A DNA stretch of 64,000 nt, taken from positions 62,001 through 126,000 of the forward strand of contig JAKLKB010000004.1 in the NCBI GenBank assembly GCA_023150835.1, in the 5' to 3' direction. The notes beneath the pieces were generated by a model. That model made no database searches, was not told the DNA's origin, and worked only from the letters and a program-made list of their open reading frames with translations. Origin of the DNA: Myxococcota bacterium. GTDB lineage: Bacteria; Myxococcota_C; UBA6777. This document shows, one piece after another, positions 9,671-17,913 of the stretch; the stretch's first letter is position 1, and each line of letters starts with the position of its first letter. A program made the translations under genes and the position numbers.

Positions 9671-10786
9671 ATGAATCTGACAGCCTTTTTTCATTCTACC
9701 CAAGCCTACCTCCACCAAGGGGGGCTTGTGATGTGGCCGTTGGCGGCGGGTGCTTTTTTGCTTTGGTATGCGCTGGGCTATCGCTTTTTGACTTTACGAC
9801 GTGGGACATGGCGCTCTTTGGAGAGCTTGATCAAACAAGCCTTGCAACAGCCTACTCGCCCAACGCATGGTGTGATCGATACGGCTGTATGGAAAAGCGT
9901 ACAGATCAAGAGAACATTTTCGCAAACATCGCTTCGTCAAAAACTGGATGAAGAGATGGAACCTTTTTTACGCGAAATCGAACGTTTTGGACTATTGATT
10001 CAAGTCATCGTCGTTGTCGCTCCGTTGGCGGGGCTGTTGGGAACGGTGACGGGCATGATCGAAACCTTCGATGCACTCGGCGAGATGTCGCTTCACAGCC
10101 AGTCTGGAGGCATCGCGGGCGGCATCTCTCAAGCGCTGTTGACGACACAAATGGGCCTTTCTGTCGCGATCCCGGGGCTGATCATCGGCCAGTTGTTGCG
10201 GCAAAAACAGATCAGCTTATCCAACGAGATCGAACGCCTCAAAGAGCTTTTGTGCGCGTGGCCTCTCTCACTTCCACCGCTGCCCTACGGATCGCAGCCG
10301 TTCCACGCAGCAGCTTCATCGATCCATACGCAAGATCTCACACAATTACCTTTTCAACGTGAAGAAGCCTCTACTACAAAACGAAAAAAAAATCGACGCT
10401 CAAGCACTTCTCCTGCCATCGATATCTCTCCGCTGATTGATATGGTGTTTATTTTGCTGATCTTTTTTATGGTCTCCACCACGTTTGTCAAAGACATGCA
10501 GATCGCGCTCAGCCGCCCCGCCCAAAACAGCGCAAGCACGGCATCCATCAAAGCCATCCGCGTGCTCCTTGACGCAAAAGGCGGGATATCGATGGAAGGA
10601 AACACAGTCCAAGCATGGATGCTACAAAGTCGCCTACGTGCCTTGCGCAAAGAACAAGCCGATCGCCCTGTCTTGGTGATCACCCATCGACTTGTACGCA
10701 CCGAGCGCTTGATCGAGATCGTCGATCAATGTCGCCTTGCGGGTGTCAAAGACGTCGGCGTCTCCAAAGCCGAAGAAGCAGGTTAA
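9671..10786 (+). CDS. Natural ExbB-ExbD fusion protein
   Basis: 371 residues. Residues 1-215 are a complete ExbB/TolQ subunit: membrane helix GGLVMWPLAAGAFLLWYALG, then VVVAPLAGLLGTVTGMIETF and GGISQALLTTQMGLSVAIPGL. A basic Ser/Thr-rich linker follows. From about residue 250 there is a full ExbD subunit: IDISPLIDMVFILLIFFMVS with the proton-relay Asp, then a periplasmic domain. In known systems ExbB and ExbD are separate and assemble as five to two, so a 1:1 fusion alters stoichiometry unless the free ExbD downstream or the TtpC-like subunit compensates. The stop is 6 bases before the next exbD. Confidence 0.85.
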   Translation: MNLTAFFHSTQAYLHQGGLVMWPLAAGAFLLWYALGYRFLTLRRGTWRSLESLIKQALQQPTRPTHGVIDTAVWKSVQIKRTFSQTSLRQKLDEEMEPFLREIERFGLLIQVIVVVAPLAGLLGTVTGMIETFDALGEMSLHSQSGGIAGGISQALLTTQMGLSVAIPGLIIGQLLRQKQISLSNEIERLKELLCAWPLSLPPLPYGSQPFHAAASSIHTQDLTQLPFQREEASTTKRKKNRRSSTSPAIDISPLIDMVFILLIFFMVSTTFVKDMQIALSRPAQNSASTASIKAIRVLLDAKGGISMEGNTVQAWMLQSRLRALRKEQADRPVLVITHRLVRTERLIEIVDQCRLAGVKDVGVSKAEEAG

Positions 10787-10792
10787 ACAAAG

Positions 10793-11194
10793 ATGCGTCG
10801 AAGGCGTACAACAGGAGAGATACAGATCGACATCTCTCCGCTCATTGATATGGTGTTTATTTTGCTGATCTTTTTTATGGTCTCCACCACGTTTGTCAAA
10901 GATATCAAAGTCGAGTTAGAACGCCCCAACGCTGCGAGCGCAGCACGTGCTTCGACCAAGGCTTTGCGCGTCCACATCGATCGCGGCGGTGCCGTTTACG
11001 TCGACGGAGCCACGATCTCTTTGTCGGCGATGGATGGGCGTGTGCGTCAGCTTTTGCAAGAAGACAAAGCTCGCCCGGTCTTGATTATGGCTGATCGGCT
11101 TGTGCATGCAGAAAAACTCTTGGACGTGGTGGACAAGTGTCGCCTTGCTGGAGCAAGAGATATCGGCATCGCTACGCAAGTGACAGAACCTTAA
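10793..11194 (+). CDS. exbD: ExbD/TolR-type biopolymer transport protein
   Basis: 133 residues. Short basic cytoplasmic N-terminus, a single membrane helix with the family Asp (IDISPLIDMVFILLIFFMVS) and a periplasmic domain with DKARPVLIMADRLVHAEKLLDVVDKCRLAGARDIGIAT. It works with ExbB-type channel proteins to pass proton-motive force to TonB. It starts 6 bases after the ExbB-ExbD fusion. A 77-base stretch over the membrane helix is almost identical at DNA level to the ExbD half of the fusion, while the rest has diverged. Confidence 0.9.
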   Translation: MRRRRTTGEIQIDISPLIDMVFILLIFFMVSTTFVKDIKVELERPNAASAARASTKALRVHIDRGGAVYVDGATISLSAMDGRVRQLLQEDKARPVLIMADRLVHAEKLLDVVDKCRLAGARDIGIATQVTEP

Positions 11195-11220
11195 CCTCTA
11201 CGCTTTGAGGAGGCGATGCG

Positions 11221-11874
11221 ATGCGCCGTTCTCTCTTTCCTTTTTTTCGACAGATCGGAGCGTTGGCCGCGATGTGTTTGGGCGGCTTTTCGATCTTGGG
11301 CCTGATGGTGGCGATGAACGTGGACCAAGCTCCCAAAAAGACGGCCTCTTCCCAAAAAGCGCAACACTTCGATCTTCAGCCTCCCCGCCGTCGCCCTCCG
11401 AAACGCAGCACGCCTCGAACCCGCCCACGCCCCCGCCCTGCCACACCAACGCCACGCGCACCCATGCCTCAACTCGCCGCTCATCTCTCAGGATTCAGCT
11501 TTGGGATCCCCGGCCTTACCCACACAGGCATCGAAGAGGCATCAAACCGTCTACTCGGCCAAACCACCGACGCCTCCAAGCTTGTGATGACAGAAGATGC
11601 CGTCGATACGCCGCCACAAGCAATCCACCGCGTCGCAGCCGCATATCCCCCACGCGCACGCGCACGCAATCTCACAGGCCACGTCAGACTCCGTCTCTTG
11701 ATCGATGCTCACGGAAACGTTCAAGAAGCCGAAGTGATCGAGGCCCAACCCACAGGCGTCTTTGAACAATCCGCCCTCACCGCCATCCGCCAATGGCGGT
11801 TCTCTCCCGCGCTCTACAAAGGAAAAGCTGTTCAACTGCGCGCCACCCAAACCATTCAATTCACCTTGGAATAA
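11221..11874 (+). CDS. tonB: TonB energy transducer
   Basis: 217 residues. One N-terminal membrane helix (GALAAMCLGGFSILGLMVAMNV), a Pro/Arg-rich spacer (RPRPRPATPTPRAPMP) suited to spanning the periplasm, and a C-terminal TonB domain with AAAYPPRARARNLTGHVRLR and FEQSALTAIRQWRFSPAL. It contacts the TonB box of outer-membrane receptors and delivers energy from the ExbB/ExbD proteins coded just upstream. TTGAGGAGG precedes the ATG. The large receptor at 13604 is the likely client. Confidence 0.9.
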   Translation: MRRSLFPFFRQIGALAAMCLGGFSILGLMVAMNVDQAPKKTASSQKAQHFDLQPPRRRPPKRSTPRTRPRPRPATPTPRAPMPQLAAHLSGFSFGIPGLTHTGIEEASNRLLGQTTDASKLVMTEDAVDTPPQAIHRVAAAYPPRARARNLTGHVRLRLLIDAHGNVQEAEVIEAQPTGVFEQSALTAIRQWRFSPALYKGKAVQLRATQTIQFTLE

Positions 11875-11933
11875 AAACCGTGTATTCTCCCTATTTCAAC
11901 GACATACAAATAAGACTCAAGCCGTCAGAAGGT

Positions 11934-12025
11934 GTTTGTGGGGTTCCACCCCACACCCCGCAAGGGAGCACCGCTCCCTTGACCCCTTATCGGCGAAACG
12001 ACCAGAAGTTTTTCAAACGAACATC
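11934..12025. repeat. Family-2 repeat element, reverse orientation
   Basis: The segment holds TGGGGTTCCACCCCA and CGCAAGGGAGC..GCTCCCTTG followed by ACCCC. This is the inverse of the element at 13386-13515 and shares its core with elements at 34330, 36551, 43617 and 47255. It fills the space between tonB and the TPR gene. Confidence 0.7.
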
Positions 12026-12047
12026 TCTGACGCTTGAAACACCGCGA

Positions 12048-13277
12048 ATGTGTCCTTCCTTTTTCAACCACGTCACTCCTGCGCAAAGTAAAGCGAGATG
12101 CTTTTTAGGAGCGCCACTTCGGTATGGAGTCTTGCTGTGCTTGTTCTTTCAGATCACAAGCCTCCACCAAAAAGCTCATGCCAAAACTCCCTCAAAAAAC
12201 CAAGTCGACCGCCTTGCACTCGCCGCATTGTTGATCAAAGATGGACACTTTGACCGTGCGGATGCCGTTTTGTCTGAAATCGACTTACGCCAAAAAAATG
12301 TTTCTCTTGCACGTTATTATAGCCTTCGAGGAGCCATCGGCTTACATACAAAAGCTTATGTCAAAGCAGCCCTTTACCTTAGAAAAGCCGTCGAGCAAAA
12401 GGGCGTCGATCCGATGGTGTGGCTGTTTTTGGCGCAAGCCCGTTTTCAATTGGGACGTTATGCCAAAGCCCTTGAGGCGCTGCAACACGCTCCCCCTCAA
12501 GCCTTCAACCTCGGGGGGACTTTGCTGTTGCAAGCGCAATCTCTGTGGAAACTCAAGCGCTTTCATGCAGCGTATCAAGCCATCGAACAAGGCTCGAAGC
12601 GTTTTTCCAAAGAAGATGGATTCCTTCGATTAAAAGTATTGTGGTTATTAGAAAAAAACCTGATTGAACAAGCCCACGTTCTCGGATGGCATTATCTACA
12701 GGCTCCGAGGCGAAGTGCGGAGGATCATCTGGGATTGGCCGAAGCCATGCGGCGACGTAAACAACCGTCGTATGCGGCCTTGTGGCTTGAACAAGCCCTC
12801 CTTCGCTTTCCGAGTCATCCACAAATCTTGATGCTCTTAGCACGTTGCTACCTCGAAAACAGAAAAACCCTGACCGCAGCGATCTTTTTGGAACGTGCCG
12901 CCCAAAAAGACCGCAAGCTACTCGTCGAGGCAGCAGAGTTGTATCGGCGTGCAGGGCAGCCTTGGAAAGCGTTGTATCTCAATGCGCAAGTGGCCGATCA
13001 AAAGGCCAAGATCAAACAACGACTGGGGTTGCTAATCGAGATGAAGCGGTATGAAGAGGCCGCTGTGATGGGGTCTCGGTTGTCGCGCCTCGATCTGCTT
13101 GAAGATCAGCGCGTGCTTTATGCCCTCGGTTTTGCGGCTTTTCAGATCGGGCGCTACAAAACAGCGCATTCTTGGCTCGCGCAGATCACCGACCCATCGC
13201 TCTTTCAACGCTCCATCGCTTTGCGCAAAACCATGCAAAGCTGCCTCAAAGAACAAGAAGCTTGGTGGTGCCCATGA
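12048..13277 (+). CDS. Secreted TPR-repeat protein of the TonB cluster
   Basis: About 409 residues. After a signal-peptide-like segment (GVLLCLFFQITSLHQKAHA) come repeated helix pairs of TPR type, for example LALAALLIKDGHFDRADAVLS, LRGAIGLHTKAYVKAALYLRKAV and FLAQARFQLGRYAKALEAL. TonB2 loci in other bacteria also carry a TPR protein next to tonB, so a scaffolding or assembly role in the periplasm is likely. No good ribosome binding site is visible. The ATG at 12048 is chosen as the first in frame after the repeat element and before the signal peptide; a frame running back into tonB is unlikely to be used. Confidence 0.7.
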   Translation: MCPSFFNHVTPAQSKARCFLGAPLRYGVLLCLFFQITSLHQKAHAKTPSKNQVDRLALAALLIKDGHFDRADAVLSEIDLRQKNVSLARYYSLRGAIGLHTKAYVKAALYLRKAVEQKGVDPMVWLFLAQARFQLGRYAKALEALQHAPPQAFNLGGTLLLQAQSLWKLKRFHAAYQAIEQGSKRFSKEDGFLRLKVLWLLEKNLIEQAHVLGWHYLQAPRRSAEDHLGLAEAMRRRKQPSYAALWLEQALLRFPSHPQILMLLARCYLENRKTLTAAIFLERAAQKDRKLLVEAAELYRRAGQPWKALYLNAQVADQKAKIKQRLGLLIEMKRYEEAAVMGSRLSRLDLLEDQRVLYALGFAAFQIGRYKTAHSWLAQITDPSLFQRSIALRKTMQSCLKEQEAWWCP

Positions 13278-13348
13278 AGCTGCGGTTTGACGGACGCGAC
13301 CGAACGAAGCAACGGTTCCAAAAAGCAAGAAGCTTGGGGGTATCCATC
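13254..13348 (+). repeat. Imperfect duplicate of the TPR gene 3' end
   Basis: The last bases of the TPR gene (CAAGAAGCTTGGTGGTGCCC from 13254) recur at 13326 as CAAGAAGCTTGGGGGTATCC, 72 bases away, with similar flanks. The copy carries no open frame and looks like a decayed partial tandem duplication. Confidence 0.5.
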
Positions 13349-13385
13349 CTGCCCTCCCATCCCAACAACCACGATGACATAGAAG

Positions 13386-13515
13386 ACAAAAAAACCCCCG
13401 TGTTCGCAAAGATTCAAGCGGCACCGCTGTTGTTTTGCAAAGCACCTGTTCGCCCCGCCGATACGGGGTCAAGGGAGCCGCGCTCCCTTGCAGGGCGTGG
13501 GGCAGCGCCCCATAG
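13386..13515. repeat. Family-2 repeat element, full-length example
   Basis: About 130 bases with no coding sense. It begins with an A-run then CCCCCGTGTTCGC, continues through a TTCAAGCG segment and ends in GGGGTCAAGGGAGCCGCGC with the palindrome TGGGGCAGCGCCCCA. The same order is seen at 43617-43750 and, more degenerate, at 36551-36634 and 47255-47372. It lies between the TPR gene and the receptor gene, within a 326-base stretch that holds nothing else recognised. Confidence 0.75.
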
Positions 13516-13603
13516 CACAAATTTCACAACCTCATTCTTACAACAAAAAACAAAAAACATACATGACAACACACACTTCTTACAAAGATTTTAGAGAAAA
13601 GCA

Positions 13604-16600
13604 ATGTATGACATCAAAAGCCTCGCGATACCTCGATGGGTGTGGTTTGAGTGGAAAATTCTCTGGATTTCGCTTGGCCTTGCCTTTTGTACTCCGCTCA
13701 ACGCCTACGCAAAAGCCTCGCAAGAAACGGGCGTCTTGCGGGGAATCGTCTTTGAAAAAGAGACAGGGCGGCCCTTACCCGAAGTGTGGGTCGGCATCCA
13801 AGGCTTCTCCGCCCAACAGACAGATCGAGACGGTGCTTATTGGTTTCGTCTGCCTACGGGTCATCATCGCCTTCGCCTTTGGGGAAAGGGGATCGCACAA
13901 CGCATTACAAAGCCGATTCCTGTTCTCAAAAAAGAAGTGACTGAAGCTCTTTTAACGATTTTTCTGAAAACAAAAGAAACAAATACCTCGATTGAAACTG
14001 CGATTCGTCACTACCGAACTCATCAAAAAAGCCTTTCGACTGAATTGACGATCTCTGTAATCGGGCGAGTGCAAACAGCAAAAACCAACCAGCCGATCGC
14101 CAAGGCGCAGATCTTTGTCAAAGGGCAGACAGAGGAAGCCGAAAGCCTTGTGGATGGGACGTTTACACTGCGCTTGCCGCTTGGCGAACATCTGCTCACG
14201 GTGATCCATCCGTCCTATTCGACGACACGCAAACAAGTCGCGATCCGCCGCAAGATTCCGCCCATTGTGTTTTCCATGATGCCGGCCTCGATCCAACTTC
14301 AGACATTCACTGTGTCCGCGCCTCGAATCATCGGAAATACAGATGAACTTATGAAGCAACGACACCAAGCCTCCGGTGTCGCCGAGATGCTTGGTGCGGA
14401 GCAGATGGCCAAGTCGGGCGATAGCAACGCCGCTGCTGCGCTTCAACGCGTTTCTGGTGTGACGATCGTGGGCGGGCGTTTTGTGTATGTGCGCGGCCTT
14501 GGAGACCGCTACGCAAGCACCCTCTTCAACGGCGCGACCTTGCCGAGTCCTGAGCCTGAAAACCGCGTCATCCCGCTGAACTTGTTTCCCTCGGGCATCC
14601 TCGAAAAACTGGTGATCGAAAAAACGTATATGCCCTACCTTCCTGCTGAATTTGGTGGTGGTTCGGTCCAGTTGTTTACAAGATCTTTTCCCAAAAAATT
14701 CCACGCCGCTTTATCCCTTCAAGTCGGCTACCGCCAAGGTACGACCTTCGAGCAAGGGCAGCATTATAACGGCGGCGGATCAGACTTTTTAACACTCGGA
14801 CTGCCTACACGCGGCCTGCCTCAAGAAGTACGAAAAGCCTCTGAAAAAACCTTGCTTCTCCCACAAAATCGATTCAATCCAGAAGTGGGTTATCCACGCG
14901 CTGAACTGGAGCGGTTTGGCGAGCTTTTGCCCAATGTATGGAACACGCAAAGCACGCTGATTCCGCCCCAGATCAAGCTCTCGGCGACTCTTGGAGATTC
15001 TTTCTCTCTAGGCGGCGAGACGCGAACAGGTTATTTTCTGTATCTTAATTACGACAACAACTGGCAACATCGCGTACATGAAGAAAATGCTTTTGAAAGA
15101 CAAAATGTGCTGAAACTGTATTTTCTTGGCGCAAGAAAAAAGCTGGAATTAAACAACGATTACAAGCTTACGCAGCTTGAAAATGGGATCAATCTCGGTG
15201 GGATGTTGGTCTGGGGGATCGCGTTTGGAAGCGCGCACAAACTTCGCTTGACCTCGTTGCTCAATCGCATCGTGTCGAATGAAACGCGCATCGTCGAGGG
15301 CTACAACGCCAACGTGCTTGGCGATATCCGTTTGACGCGGTTTCGTTGGATCGAGCAAACGCTCAGTTCAACGCAACTTTGGGGCGAACATATCCTCTCC
15401 AAAACCAGCGGGTTCACGCTATCATGGCGCTACACCTATTCTTTGGCTCTGCGTGCCGAACCTGATCGGCGGGAAACGCGATACGATAAAACGGCAGAAG
15501 GCACCTATCAACTGTCTGATCTACCAGAAGGCAATCTGCGCTTTTTTTCGGATCTGCTCGACAACAACCACGATCTCGCGGTCGACATGAAACTGCCTTT
15601 TCGCCAATGGTCAGGGCTTCAAGCCGAAGCGCGCTTTGGTGGGCTATTTGCCTACAAAGATCGCAACGTCGACACGCGCCGCTATAAGTATCAAATGCGC
15701 GGAGATGCGAACATCTACCGCTCTCCAGACCTGATCTCGCAATCCCCCGAATCGATCTTTTCTCCCAAACATATCAGCCCTGATGGATACCAATTCGAGG
15801 AGATCACTCGCGAAACCGACAACTACCGCGCACGCCAATACATCGGTGCGATGTATCTGATGGCCCGCCTTCCGCTGCTCAATACGCTGCGCTTGGAAGG
15901 CGGAGCGCGATTCGAGTACAGCACACAAGACGTCGAGACGTTCGAGCTCTTCCGCCCCAACAAAACCCCGATCCGTTCAGCCCTTGTGACGCCAGACCTT
16001 TTGCCTGCGCTGTCTCTTTCGTGGGAGATACGACCGAATATGGTCTTGCGTGGCGCAGGAGCGATGACGGTTTCAAGACCAGACTTTCGTGAGCTATCTC
16101 CTGCAACTTTTGACGCTGTTGCAGGTGGACGACAGCTTTTTGGGAATCCGAATCTTGAACGTGCTTTGATCACCCATGCGGATCTACGTTGGGAGTGGTA
16201 TCCAGAAAGCGGTGAGTCATTGTCGATCGGCTTGTTTTACAAGCACTTTTATCGACCGATCGAAACCAAGCTGATCGTCAGCGCCAACCAATCGATCACC
16301 TTTGCCAACGCCGATGGCGGCGCAAACAACGTCGGCGCAGAACTGGATTTTCGCAAACGGCTCGGCTTTTTGCATGGCTTTTTGCGCGATATCTATGTGG
16401 CCGGAAACCTTACCTTGGTCTGGTCGCAGATCCAGCTACCCGCCGAGAGCATCGAAACCAACAAGATCCGCCCGATGCAAGGCCAATCTCCCTATGTGAT
16501 CAACTTGGCCGTCGGCTATGACAACGCCGATACGGGGACTTCTGTGGCCCTTCTGTACAACGTTTTTGGGCCGCGCATCGCGGAAGTCGGCGCAGACGGC

Positions 16601-16798
16601 ATCCCCGATACATACGAAGAACCCTTCCATCAACTCGATCTCGTGATCCGACAACGCTTTGCACAACGCTGGCTTCTGACGTTTCGCGCAAGAAATCTGA
16701 TCAATGCCCCCAAGATCTTCACCCTCGGCGATCAAGTCGCCCGCCTTTTTTACCGCAACCGCGATCTGACCCTCAGTCTCAGCTACACCTTCGATTAA
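13604..16798 (+). CDS. TonB-dependent outer-membrane receptor with two regulatory-like domains
   Basis: 1064 residues. Long signal peptide (ending about NAYAKA), then two carboxypeptidase-regulatory-like domains (about 42-115, GVLRGIVFEKETGRPLPEV; about 148-220, VIGRVQTAKTNQPIAKAQIF). The plug domain spans about 240-360 (ALQRVSGVTIVGGRFVYVRG, FGGGSVQLFTR). A 22-strand-type barrel follows, ending in LTLSLSYTFD with the usual terminal aromatic residue. It should import a large ligand such as a metal chelate, polymer or peptide across the outer membrane using the TonB complex coded upstream. Two N-terminal domains rather than one are less common and could contact a partner. The ligand cannot be told from sequence. 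Confidence 0.9.
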   Translation: MYDIKSLAIPRWVWFEWKILWISLGLAFCTPLNAYAKASQETGVLRGIVFEKETGRPLPEVWVGIQGFSAQQTDRDGAYWFRLPTGHHRLRLWGKGIAQRITKPIPVLKKEVTEALLTIFLKTKETNTSIETAIRHYRTHQKSLSTELTISVIGRVQTAKTNQPIAKAQIFVKGQTEEAESLVDGTFTLRLPLGEHLLTVIHPSYSTTRKQVAIRRKIPPIVFSMMPASIQLQTFTVSAPRIIGNTDELMKQRHQASGVAEMLGAEQMAKSGDSNAAAALQRVSGVTIVGGRFVYVRGLGDRYASTLFNGATLPSPEPENRVIPLNLFPSGILEKLVIEKTYMPYLPAEFGGGSVQLFTRSFPKKFHAALSLQVGYRQGTTFEQGQHYNGGGSDFLTLGLPTRGLPQEVRKASEKTLLLPQNRFNPEVGYPRAELERFGELLPNVWNTQSTLIPPQIKLSATLGDSFSLGGETRTGYFLYLNYDNNWQHRVHEENAFERQNVLKLYFLGARKKLELNNDYKLTQLENGINLGGMLVWGIAFGSAHKLRLTSLLNRIVSNETRIVEGYNANVLGDIRLTRFRWIEQTLSSTQLWGEHILSKTSGFTLSWRYTYSLALRAEPDRRETRYDKTAEGTYQLSDLPEGNLRFFSDLLDNNHDLAVDMKLPFRQWSGLQAEARFGGLFAYKDRNVDTRRYKYQMRGDANIYRSPDLISQSPESIFSPKHISPDGYQFEEITRETDNYRARQYIGAMYLMARLPLLNTLRLEGGARFEYSTQDVETFELFRPNKTPIRSALVTPDLLPALSLSWEIRPNMVLRGAGAMTVSRPDFRELSPATFDAVAGGRQLFGNPNLERALITHADLRWEWYPESGESLSIGLFYKHFYRPIETKLIVSANQSITFANADGGANNVGAELDFRKRLGFLHGFLRDIYVAGNLTLVWSQIQLPAESIETNKIRPMQGQSPYVINLAVGYDNADTGTSVALLYNVFGPRIAEVGADGIPDTYEEPFHQLDLVIRQRFAQRWLLTFRARNLINAPKIFTLGDQVARLFYRNRDLTLSLSYTFD

Positions 16799-16892
16799 GC
16801 TCCTTCGCTCTTGAGGTGAACCCTCACGTGTGTTTTGCTGTCCTTGGTTTTTTCCGACGACGTGTGACCGATTGAAAACCAAGGAGAGATCG

Positions 16893-17378
16893 ATGTTACG
16901 ACCTGTTGAGTCCCAAGATATCGAAGCCATCGCAAAGATCTACAACCACTACATCGAACACACGGTGATCACGTTTGAAGAACAAGCCGTCTCTTGCGAA
17001 GAGATGAGCGATCGCATCCAAGAGATCGCGTCTGTTGCGCTGCCTTGGTGGGTGGCTTGCGAAGAACATCGCGTCGTGGGATTTGCTTATGCAAGCAAGT
17101 GGAAAGGCCGATGTGCCTACCGCTATTCTGCGGAATCAACGGTGTATCTGGCTCCTGACGCCGTAGGGCGCGGGTATGGAACGGCTCTCTACGGCACATT
17201 GTTCTCTCTGTTGCGCGAAAAGTCGTACCATGTTGTCATGGGGGGAATCGCCTTGCCCAATGCAGCGAGCGTTGCGTTGCACGAGCGTTTGGGATTTGAA
17301 AAAGTCGCTCATTTTAGAGAAGTAGGTTATAAATTTGAGAGATGGATCGATGTGGGTTATTGGCAATTGTTCTTATAA
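16893..17378 (+). CDS. GNAT N-acetyltransferase, phosphinothricin acetyltransferase-like
   Basis: 161 residues. MLRPVESQDIEAIAKIYNHY with ITFEEQ near the N-terminus, YASKWKGRCAYRYSAESTVYL and the acetyl-CoA loop VGRGYGTALYGTLFSLL are hallmarks of the Pat/Bar/MddA branch of GNAT enzymes, which acetylate small amines such as phosphinothricin, methionine sulfoximine or related amino acids. C-terminal NAASVALHERLGFEKVAHFREVGYKF is also typical. AAGGAG at 16881 fixes the ATG at 16893. The stop codon TAA touches the first base of a family-B repeat element. Confidence 0.85.
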   Translation: MLRPVESQDIEAIAKIYNHYIEHTVITFEEQAVSCEEMSDRIQEIASVALPWWVACEEHRVVGFAYASKWKGRCAYRYSAESTVYLAPDAVGRGYGTALYGTLFSLLREKSYHVVMGGIALPNAASVALHERLGFEKVAHFREVGYKFERWIDVGYWQLFL

Positions 17379-17495
17379 TAGGACTTACGCAGTTGAAAAG
17401 GGAAACCCTGAGATATCAGAACGTTGTAGGGGCGGTTCGCGAACCGCTCACGCCCGAACATCTGCCTTTTTCGTATCGAACTGCGTAAGTCCTAT
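17378..17495. repeat. Family-B inverted-repeat element (118 bp, MITE-like)
   Basis: Bounded by perfect 17-bp inverted repeats, ATAGGACTTACGCAGTT at 17378-17394 and its complement at 17479-17495. The middle carries the palindrome GGCGGTTCGCGAACCGC. No coding sequence. Its first base is the last base of the acetyltransferase stop codon, and its hairpin could end or stabilise that transcript. A second, broken copy lies at 62380. Confidence 0.85.
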
Positions 17496-17544
17496 ATAAA
17501 AAGATTTCCATTTCTGCATAAAAAAAGAAAAAGTCGAAAATGTG

Positions 17545-17646
17545 TTCCCGTAGGATAGTGCGTAGACACCCGATTGTTGGTCCAAGTGCATACCTGTCTG
17601 CCCCTACGTTTTGCGATCACACACCCTGCGGATCTCGTATTATACG
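17545..17646. repeat. Family-1 repeat element, reverse orientation, degenerate
   Basis: Contains CTGCCCCTACGTTTTGCGATC, then the end CGGATCTCGTATTATACG. The left part is degenerate. It sits directly after the family-B element and directly before a gene fragment, the same pairing as seen at 62380-62617. Confidence 0.65.
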
Positions 17647-17781
17647 ATGGCCGAGGGGTTGGCTGATCTCAACTGTTTTTCAAAATGCCCGTTGTTGCAG
17701 CCTTTGTGGTCGGAGCCTGAATTTGTGGATCTGCACGCCAAGGTTCAGGCCCGCGTCCAAAAAGCACGACAACTCGCTTGA
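17647..17781 (+). pseudogene. 3'-terminal gene fragment (TPR-protein-like C-terminus)
   Basis: A 44-codon frame reading MAEGLADLNCFSKCPLLQPL then WSEPEFVDLHAKVQARVQKA ends in TGA. The pattern PLxSxPEFxxLxxxVxxR is common at the very C-terminus of TPR proteins fused to kinases or cyclases. Everything upstream is repeat DNA, so this looks like the tail of a gene whose front was lost when the repeats arrived. It could instead be a real tiny gene, but no ribosome binding site is seen. Confidence 0.4.
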
Positions 17782-17913
17782 GCCGCTGTTGGATATCGGG
17801 CCTTGCCTTGTTGGGCGTCTTGTGCAAGGTTGCAGGAGAGTTCAGTTTTTGGGTGCCGTAATGCCTTCAAGCAGCGTGGCATCGGGAAAGTCGGCACGAT
17901 ATCGGAGCGTCGC

